A stretch of DNA of 64,000 nucleotides from Actinomadura rayongensis. Its GTDB lineage: Bacteria; Actinomycetota; Actinomycetes; Streptosporangiales; Streptosporangiaceae. Shown piece after piece: positions 58,979 through 64,000 of the stretch (positions are counted from its first letter, which is position 1; the number at the start of each line of letters is the position of its first letter). The notes under the pieces were generated by a model. The model was not told the origin of the DNA and ran no database searches. It saw only the letters and a program-made list of their open reading frames with translations. Where the stretch lies: NCBI RefSeq assembly GCF_009831215.1, contig NZ_WUTW01000001.1, forward strand, positions 977,192 through 1,041,191, in the 5' to 3' direction. The position numbers and the translations under genes were made by a program.

Positions 58979-60097
58979 TCAGAGCACCGGGAACCGCAGC
59001 GTGAGTTCCAGCCCGCCGCCGGGGTTCGGCCGCGCGTCGACGGATGCGCCGTGCGCCTGCGCGATGGACGCGACGATCGACAGGCCGAGGCCCGTCCCGT
59101 CCGCCGCGGAGCGGTCGGCGTGCAGGCGGCGGAACGGCTGGAACAGCTCGGCGACGCGGTCGGCGGGGACCTCGGGTCCGGTGTTGCGGACGGTGAGCGT
59201 CCCCGCCGCCGACAGCGCGAGCAGCACCGTCCCGCCCGGCCGGTTGTACCGGACGGCGTTGCCGAGCACGTTCGCCAGCAGCCGGTTCAGCAGCACCGGA
59301 TCGCCCGCGACGACGGCGCGCTCGGTCGTGAGCGTCACCGTGACGTCCCCGGCGGGCAGCTCCTCGGCGGCCTGCCGGGCGAGGACGTCCAGCGCCACCG
59401 GCTCGGTCCCGTCCAGCCCGTGCTCGGCCTGCGCGAGGATGAGCAGCGCGTCGATCAGCCGTTCCGTCCGGCGGTTGGCGGTGAGCAGCTTCGTCCGGAC
59501 CGGGACGAGCCGGTCGGGCAGCGGGTCGTCCAGTCCGATCTGGATCGCGGCGCGCTGCACGGCGAGCGGCGTCCGCAGCTCGTGCGCCGCGTCGGCGATG
59601 AACCGCCGCTGCGCCCGCACCGACCGGTCCAGGCGTTCCAGCATCGCGTCGAAGGTGTCGGCGAGGTCCTTCAGCTCGTCGCGCGGGCCGTCCAGCGCGA
59701 TCCGCTCGTGCAGGTTGGACAGCGACAGGTGGCGCGCGGCGGCGGTGATGTCGTGCAGCGGGCGCAGCATCCGCCCGGCGATCCACCGGCCGAGGACGAG
59801 CGACACGACCGCCAGCACCGCCAGCGTCGCGCCCGTCACGCCCCACTGGTAGTGCAGGACCTGGTCGGGCAGTGACTGGATGACGGACGTGCCCGCGAGC
59901 ATCCGCGGCGGCGGGACGACGCCGCCGGGCGGCGGGATGTCGCCGCCCTGCTTGATGAGCCCGTCCACGCGGTGTTGCAGCATCTCCCGCAGCAGCACGT
60001 TCACGACCGTCAGCGCGATCAGCGACGTCAGCAGGTACAGGCCGCTGGAGAACAGCGTGAGCCGCATCCGGACCGTCCGCAGCGGCCCCGGGATCAC
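58979..60097 (-). CDS. Two-component sensor histidine kinase (HAMP type)
   Basis: A 372-residue membrane kinase. TM1 spans residues about 8-33 and TM2 about 90-115, bounding a short Pro-rich extracytoplasmic loop. A HAMP region follows (GRMLRPLHDITAAARHLSLS), the H-box is FIADAAHELRTPLAVQRAAI, the N-box NVLGNAVRYN, and the G-boxes VRNTGPEV and DGTGLGLSIV. GTG 60097 overlaps the response regulator stop, and the two form one operon. The loop is too small for a large ligand domain; cell-envelope stress is a possible signal (inference). Confidence 0.93.
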   Translation of the reverse strand: MIPGPLRTVRMRLTLFSSGLYLLTSLIALTVVNVLLREMLQHRVDGLIKQGGDIPPPGGVVPPPRMLAGTSVIQSLPDQVLHYQWGVTGATLAVLAVVSLVLGRWIAGRMLRPLHDITAAARHLSLSNLHERIALDGPRDELKDLADTFDAMLERLDRSVRAQRRFIADAAHELRTPLAVQRAAIQIGLDDPLPDRLVPVRTKLLTANRRTERLIDALLILAQAEHGLDGTEPVALDVLARQAAEELPAGDVTVTLTTERAVVAGDPVLLNRLLANVLGNAVRYNRPGGTVLLALSAAGTLTVRNTGPEVPADRVAELFQPFRRLHADRSAADGTGLGLSIVASIAQAHGASVDARPNPGGGLELTLRFPVL

Positions 60098-60747
60098 AAC
60101 CGGTATCCGGCGCCCTTGACGGTCTCGATGCACGGCGGGTCGCCGAGCTTGGCGCGCAGCCGGCTCATCACGACCCGGACGGCCGTCGTGAACGGGTCCG
60201 CGTGCTCGTCCCATGCCTGCTCCAGCAGCGTCTCGGCGCTCACGACCGTCCCGTTCGCGCGCAGCAGCACCTCCAGCACGGCGAACTCCTTCAGCGACAG
60301 CCGCAGGAACCGGCCGTCGCGGAACGCTTGCACGCGCCGCGGGTCCAGCGTGATGCCGCCGCGCCGCAGGACGGGCGGGGACGGCGTGTGGCTGCGCCGG
60401 CCGAGCGCCTGCACGCGCGCGACCAGCTCGCCGTAGTCGAACGGCTTGGGCAGGTAGTCGTCGGCGCCGAGCCCGAGGCCCGCGACGCGCTCGGACACCG
60501 ACGCGGCGGCCGTCAGCATGAGGATCCGCGTGCGGGCGCCGCTCTCCACGAGGTCGCGGCAGACGGCGTCGCCGTGGATCCCCGGCAGGTCCCGGTCCAA
60601 GACCAGGACGTCGTAGTCGTTCACGGACAGGCGCTCGACGGCGGCGGTCCCGTCGTGGGCGACGTCCACCGCCATCGCGTGCCGCCGCAGGCCCTCGGCG
60701 ACGAGATCCGCCAAGTCCCGTTCGTCCTCCGCCACGAGCACTCGCAT
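60094..60747 (-). CDS. OmpR-family response regulator
   Basis: A 217-residue regulator. The receiver domain has the acidic DE pair (VAEDERDL), phospho-acceptor Asp51 in VLVLDRDLPG, Thr in MLTAAAS and Lys in LPKPFDYGEL. The C-terminal winged helix (RLSLKEFAVLEVLLRANGTV, RVVMSRLRAKLG) is OmpR/PhoB-like. ATG 60747 is the natural start; a longer frame upstream lacks support. It precedes its cognate kinase and is divergent from a lipoprotein gene across 89 bases that hold TTAACG-like repeats. Confidence 0.94.
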   Translation of the reverse strand: MRVLVAEDERDLADLVAEGLRRHAMAVDVAHDGTAAVERLSVNDYDVLVLDRDLPGIHGDAVCRDLVESGARTRILMLTAAASVSERVAGLGLGADDYLPKPFDYGELVARVQALGRRSHTPSPPVLRRGGITLDPRRVQAFRDGRFLRLSLKEFAVLEVLLRANGTVVSAETLLEQAWDEHADPFTTAVRVVMSRLRAKLGDPPCIETVKGAGYRL

Positions 60748-60836
60748 GCCCCGAAGTCCTACCGCGCGGGACGTAACACCACCGTTAACGCCCGCGTTCA
60801 CGGCCGCGCAAACGTCCGCGCGCCAGGGTGGGCGGC

Positions 60837-61388
60837 ATGACCACCAAGAGGATCGCCGTGCTGCTCCCCGTCGCGCTGCTGGCCGCGGCGTGCTCGGGGA
60901 ACGCGCCGGGGAAGGCGGTGCCGAGCCTGAAGGCCGCGAAGCCGTCCGCCACCGCCGCGACGGGCAAACCGGACCTTCTGGCGTTCGCGCGGTGCATGCG
61001 CAGCCACGGCGTGCCCGACTTCAAGGACCCGGACGCGTCCGGCGGCGTCGGCGTCACCCGCGCGCAGGCGCAGTCCCCGGCCTTCAAGGCGGCGGACAAG
61101 GCGTGCCGCGCCTACGCCGGCGCCCCGCCCGGCGGCGGCCAGCAGCCGCACATGGAGAACCCGTGGCCCGCCGCGCAGCAGCTCAAGTACTCCCAGTGCA
61201 TGCGCGCCCACGGCTTCCCGCAGTTCCCGGACCCGTCCGGCGACGGCAGGCCGCCGATGATCGACGAGGACTCGGGCATCGACCCGAAGTCGCCGACGTT
61301 CCAGGCGGCGGACAAGGCCTGCGCCGCCTACCGCCCGAAGAACGTGGGCAAGGCGGGCGGCCCGAAGGGCGTCCAGCCCGGCCCCTGA
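60837..61388 (+). CDS. Lipoprotein with duplicated CMRxHG motif
   Basis: A 183-residue lipoprotein; residues 1-20 are a signal peptide with lipobox LAAAC. The mature part is an internal duplication: FARCMRSHGVPDFKDP with FKAADKACRAY, then YSQCMRAHGFPQFPDP with FQAADKACAAY. Each half has two Cys that could form a disulfide, or a CxxxHG metal site. The pattern recurs in actinomycete lipoproteins beside two-component systems (recalled). It is divergent from the response regulator gene and may be its target or a sensor accessory. Function unknown. Confidence 0.82.
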   Translation: MTTKRIAVLLPVALLAAACSGNAPGKAVPSLKAAKPSATAATGKPDLLAFARCMRSHGVPDFKDPDASGGVGVTRAQAQSPAFKAADKACRAYAGAPPGGGQQPHMENPWPAAQQLKYSQCMRAHGFPQFPDPSGDGRPPMIDEDSGIDPKSPTFQAADKACAAYRPKNVGKAGGPKGVQPGP

Positions 61389-61391
61389 CCC

Positions 61392-61432
61392 GGCGCGGGG
61401 ACGGGCCGCCACGGGGGCCCCGTCCCCGCGCC
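61392..61432 (+). terminator. Terminator hairpin after the duplicated-motif lipoprotein
   Basis: A perfect 14-base inverted repeat (61392-61405 and 61419-61432) with a 13-base loop, starting 4 bases after the stop codon. Confidence 0.7.
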
Positions 61433-61451
61433 CTCTGATAGACCGTTCCGC

Positions 61452-62006
61452 ATGGCCGTCGACTTCGGGGTGCGCGAGTTCCAGTTCACGCTGCTGCCGC
61501 GCATGGCGGACCTGGCGCCCGACCGCGTAGAACAGGCCCTGACCGACCTGGACGCGACACGCGCCGAGATGCGCGCGGCCTACCGCCGCTGGCTGGCGAT
61601 GGCCCACGCCCGGCGCGCCCCCCGGGGCCTCACCCGCTACAAATGGGCCCTGGGCCCGCCCGCGACCACGACCCGCCGCCGCTTCGGCGACCTGACCTGC
61701 GGCGTGGCCCGCTGGCCCCTCCCGCTCTGGCCCGACCTGCTGTTCGAGGTCCTGACCGGCCCCGACGGCGACGTCTGGAACGACTGGCTGATCCGCCCGC
61801 CGTCCAGCCCGCCCCCCGACCTGCCGCCCCCACCGGACCTGACCCCTTGGTCCTGCGTGGTCTCCGACGTGACCGAGCGCTTCCCCGACGCCCGCGACCA
61901 GGAGGGCTCAGCCCCGACCCGCTGGACCGTCCTGATCCCCTGGCACGACGGAACCCACCGCGCCGATTTCGTCCACGGCCTCCTCCAACACGTCACCCCA
62001 CCCTGA
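61452..62006 (+). CDS. Protein of unknown function
   Basis: A 184-residue protein I do not recognise. An N-terminal helical region (ALTDLDATRAEMRAAYRRWL) is followed by RFGDLTCGVARWPLPLWPDL, a Pro-rich linker (residues about 119-131) and a C-terminal TRWTVLIPWHDGTHRADFVH segment. Trp and Pro are abundant. No signal peptide or membrane helix. The ATG lacks a clear Shine-Dalgarno but codon bias is strong throughout. Its 3' end overlaps the converging flavin reductase gene by 14 bases. Confidence 0.7.
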   Translation: MAVDFGVREFQFTLLPRMADLAPDRVEQALTDLDATRAEMRAAYRRWLAMAHARRAPRGLTRYKWALGPPATTTRRRFGDLTCGVARWPLPLWPDLLFEVLTGPDGDVWNDWLIRPPSSPPPDLPPPPDLTPWSCVVSDVTERFPDARDQEGSAPTRWTVLIPWHDGTHRADFVHGLLQHVTPP

Positions 62007-62493
62007 CGTAGTGGTGGTTGACGCGGAGGAGGGGGGTTCTCGCGGACGGGGCGGGGTCGATGGCGAGGACGTCGGCGATGAAGAGGGTGTGGTCGCCGGC
62101 GGGGACGCGGTCGCGGGTCGCGCACTCGAAGGCCGTCACGCCGCCGTCGAGGATCAGGGCGCCGGACGCCGGGCCGCGGTGGTGGGGTTCGGCGGCGAGC
62201 AGGATGCGGGCGCCGGGGCGGCCGGGCATGGCGAAGCGGCCCGCCAGGGCGCGTTGGTCGGCGGACAGGATCGTCGCGGCCCAGCGGTCGCGGCGGGTCA
62301 GGACCTCGGCGAGGTAGGACGTCGTCGTCAGGCTCGCGAGGACGGTCGGGGGGTCGGCCGACACCGACAGGAACGACGAGACCGTCACGCCGTGGTCGTC
62401 GCGGCCGTCGCGGACGGTCAGGACGACCACGCCGGTCGCGAACCCGGCCATGGCCGCGGTGAAGTCCTCGCGCGCCGGGCGGCTCGCGGTCAG
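61993..62493 (-). CDS. Flavin reductase-like protein with a CTG start
   Basis: A 166-residue FMN-binding split-barrel protein: FTAAMAGFATGVVVLTVRDG, VSSFLSVSADPPTVLASL and DHTLFIADVLAID are the HpaC/flavin reductase motifs. Such enzymes supply reduced flavin to monooxygenases, but no partner is adjacent. The best start is CTG 62493, which overlaps the sppA stop as CTGA, with GGAG 5 bases upstream; no ATG, GTG or TTG lies between the sppA end and the conserved domain. Translational coupling to sppA is thus inferred. Confidence 0.85.
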   Translation of the reverse strand: MTASRPAREDFTAAMAGFATGVVVLTVRDGRDDHGVTVSSFLSVSADPPTVLASLTTTSYLAEVLTRRDRWAATILSADQRALAGRFAMPGRPGARILLAAEPHHRGPASGALILDGGVTAFECATRDRVPAGDHTLFIADVLAIDPAPSARTPLLRVNHHYVRVG

Positions 62494-64000
62494 CGGAACT
62501 CCCAGTGGCCGGGGAGGGTCAGCGGGCCCGCGGCGGGCAGGCCGAGCCGGGCCGCGACGCCGCGCAGCGCGCCCCAGCCGGAGAACGCGTCGAACCGCGC
62601 GGCGGCGGCCGTGCGGTCGTCGCTGGACTCGGGCGGACGCAGCCGGTCCAGCGGCGAGGTGTGCGGGAACGTCCGGACGGGCGCGTCCGCGCGCAGGCCC
62701 GCGCGGGAGCGGGCGAGGTCGAACGCGCGCTCCAGGCCGCCGAGTTCGTCCACCAGGCCGTTCTCGCGGGCGTCCGCGCCGGTCCAGACCCGGCCGCGCG
62801 CCAGCTCGTGGACGCGGTCGCGGGACAGGCCGCGCCCGTCGGCGACCTTGCCGGTGAAGTCGGCGTAGATCGCGTCGAGGGAGCTGTCGATGCGCGCCCA
62901 CTCGTCCTCGCTGAACGGCTTGGTCGCCGAGAACATCCGCGCGTGCTCGCCGGACGCGACGTGCCCGAGCCCGACGCCGAGCCGGTCCAGCAGGTCGGTG
63001 ACCACGGCCTTGCCGACGACGACGCCGATGGACCCGGTGATCGTTCCGGGCTGCGCGACGATCGTGTCCGCCGCCATCGCGACGTAGTAGCCGCCGGACG
63101 CCGCCACGTTCCCCATCGACACCACGACCGGCTTGCCCGCCTCGCGCGCGAGCACGACCTCGCGCCAGATCGCGTCCGAGGCGACGGCCGACCCGCCGGG
63201 GCTGTTCACGCGGAACACGATCGCCTTCACGTGCTCGTCGCGGACGGCCGCGCGGAACGCCGCGCCGATCGTGTCCGAACCCATCGCCGGTCCCTGCGAC
63301 GGGAGCGGTCCGCCGCGTCCGCTGCGGCCGAGCCGGATCGGGCCGATGCCGTTGATGAGCGCGATCCCGTCCCGGCGGCCGGGCTGGGGGAGGCGGCGCG
63401 CGACCGACTGCGTCCGCTGGTAGCGGGTGACGTACCGCAGCAGCGGCTCCCCGCCGACCTTCGCGCGGACGTGCGCGTACACCTCGTCGCGGTACCCGAG
63501 CCGGTCGACCAGGCCGGTGGACAGCGCCTCGGACGCCAGCAGCGGCCCCGAGTCCACGCACGCCCGGACCTCGGCGGCGGACCGGTTCCGCGCCGCCGCG
63601 ACGTCCGCCGTGATCTGCTCGCCGAGCGACTCCACGAGCCGCCGCGACGACTCCTCGTGCTCGGGCGTGTAGCCGCGCTCCATGAACGTGTTCGCCATGG
63701 TCTTGTACTCCGACCGCTTGGCGAACTGCGGCCGGACGCCGAGCTTCTCCGCCGCGCCCGCGAAGAACGGCTCCTCCAGCGCGACGCCGGTCAGCCCGAG
63801 TTCGCCGGTCGGCTGCATCCACACCTGCTCGAACGCGCTCGCCAGGTAGTACGGGACGGTCCCCTGCCCGCCCTCGCCGAACGTCTCCGCCCACGCCACG
63901 GTCAGCTTGCCCGCCCTGCGGAACGCGGTGACGGCGTCGCGCAGCTCCTGCGCCTGCGCGAGCGCGACGCCGGGGACGACCTTGGCGACGAGCGCCTTCA
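62490..64000 (-). CDS. sppA: Signal peptide peptidase SppA, N-terminus outside the window
   Basis: About 503 residues are visible and the frame continues past the right edge (first full codon at 63998). It belongs to the long, 67K-type SppA with two tandem peptidase S49 domains. RSEYKTMANTFMERGY carries the catalytic Lys of the N-terminal domain and VAASGGYYVAMAADTIVAQP the nucleophilic Ser of the C-terminal domain; FRVNSPGGSAVASD precedes it. The enzyme degrades cleaved signal peptides in the membrane. Its stop overlaps the flavin reductase start. Confidence 0.93.
   Translation of the reverse strand, partial: KALVAKVVPGVALAQAQELRDAVTAFRRAGKLTVAWAETFGEGGQGTVPYYLASAFEQVWMQPTGELGLTGVALEEPFFAGAAEKLGVRPQFAKRSEYKTMANTFMERGYTPEHEESSRRLVESLGEQITADVAAARNRSAAEVRACVDSGPLLASEALSTGLVDRLGYRDEVYAHVRAKVGGEPLLRYVTRYQRTQSVARRLPQPGRRDGIALINGIGPIRLGRSGRGGPLPSQGPAMGSDTIGAAFRAAVRDEHVKAIVFRVNSPGGSAVASDAIWREVVLAREAGKPVVVSMGNVAASGGYYVAMAADTIVAQPGTITGSIGVVVGKAVVTDLLDRLGVGLGHVASGEHARMFSATKPFSEDEWARIDSSLDAIYADFTGKVADGRGLSRDRVHELARGRVWTGADARENGLVDELGGLERAFDLARSRAGLRADAPVRTFPHTSPLDRLRPPESSDDRTAAAARFDAFSGWGALRGVAARLGLPAAGPLTLPGHWEFR

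Overview
The window is very GC-rich (third codon positions almost all G or C) with densely packed operons joined by ATGA/GTGA stop-start overlaps. A conservon module, DUF397/DUF5753 regulator sets, DUF1707 and DUF5709 proteins, an ergothioneine operon and an actinobacterial-type hut cluster all point to a filamentous actinomycete. A relative of Actinomadura/Thermomonosporaceae or Streptosporangiales is my best guess; genus is inference only. No rRNA, tRNA, CRISPR array, insertion sequence or phage gene was seen.

Layout. 0-1.7 kb: the end of a CvnA-like kinase followed by cvnB-cvnC-cvnD. 1.7-7.6 kb: a DUF985 cupin, a DUF1707 protein, a membrane-anchored 12-repeat beta-propeller protein, a tiny cysteine-rich ORF and a secreted nuclease-like protein that appears to have lost catalytic residues. 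7.8-11.7 kb: a methyltransferase convergent with a GT4 / methyltransferase / alpha-toroid cassette. 12-15 kb: a cytochrome P450, a membrane-anchored unknown, a DUF5709 protein and a 41-residue CxxCxGxG zinc-finger protein. 15.4-20.8 kb: a five-gene, fully coupled operon with OleA-, OleC- and OleD-like enzymes plus a GT2 glycosyltransferase and a P450, a candidate beta-lactone or lipid pathway. 21.2-32.1 kb: an 11-gene purine catabolic operon (xanthine dehydrogenase, uricase, HIU hydrolase, OHCU decarboxylase, allantoinase, allantoicase, an 8-oxoguanine-deaminase-like enzyme, hydroxypyruvate isomerase, glycerate kinase) closed by a strong hairpin. 32.2-35.1 kb: a DUF397-like protein, a HhH endonuclease-like protein, a TetR regulator and a sigma-factor-like protein fused to a membrane segment and an SDPP-repeat tail.

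35.3-39.5 kb: egtABCD (ergothioneine), with a leader hairpin that can cover the egtA ribosome binding site. 39.5-43 kb: a lipoprotein SGNH hydrolase, then a cysteine dioxygenase / amidohydrolase operon divergent from a LacI regulator with two abutting operators. 43.2-46.4 kb: an osmoprotectant (glycine betaine/choline type) ABC transporter operon. 46.5-50.5 kb: a small island with weaker GC bias carrying a DUF6879/XRE regulator operon, a 36-residue charged peptide translationally coupled to a stand-alone PIMT-like O-methyltransferase (the architecture of imiditide RiPPs), and an XRE-DUF397 pair. 50.6-58.4 kb: an IclR regulator divergent from hutH-hutU-(M20 allantoate-amidohydrolase-like)-hutF-hutI, with a perfect dyad between them. 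58.4-64 kb: a ferritin-like protein, a two-component system divergent from a duplicated-motif lipoprotein, an unknown protein, and a flavin reductase coupled to sppA, which runs off the right edge.

The most interesting candidates are the peptide/PIMT pair (48.2-49.4 kb) and the OleA/GT2/P450/OleC/OleD operon, which lacks the OleB beta-lactone decarboxylase. All calls come from reading the sequence; no database search was run.
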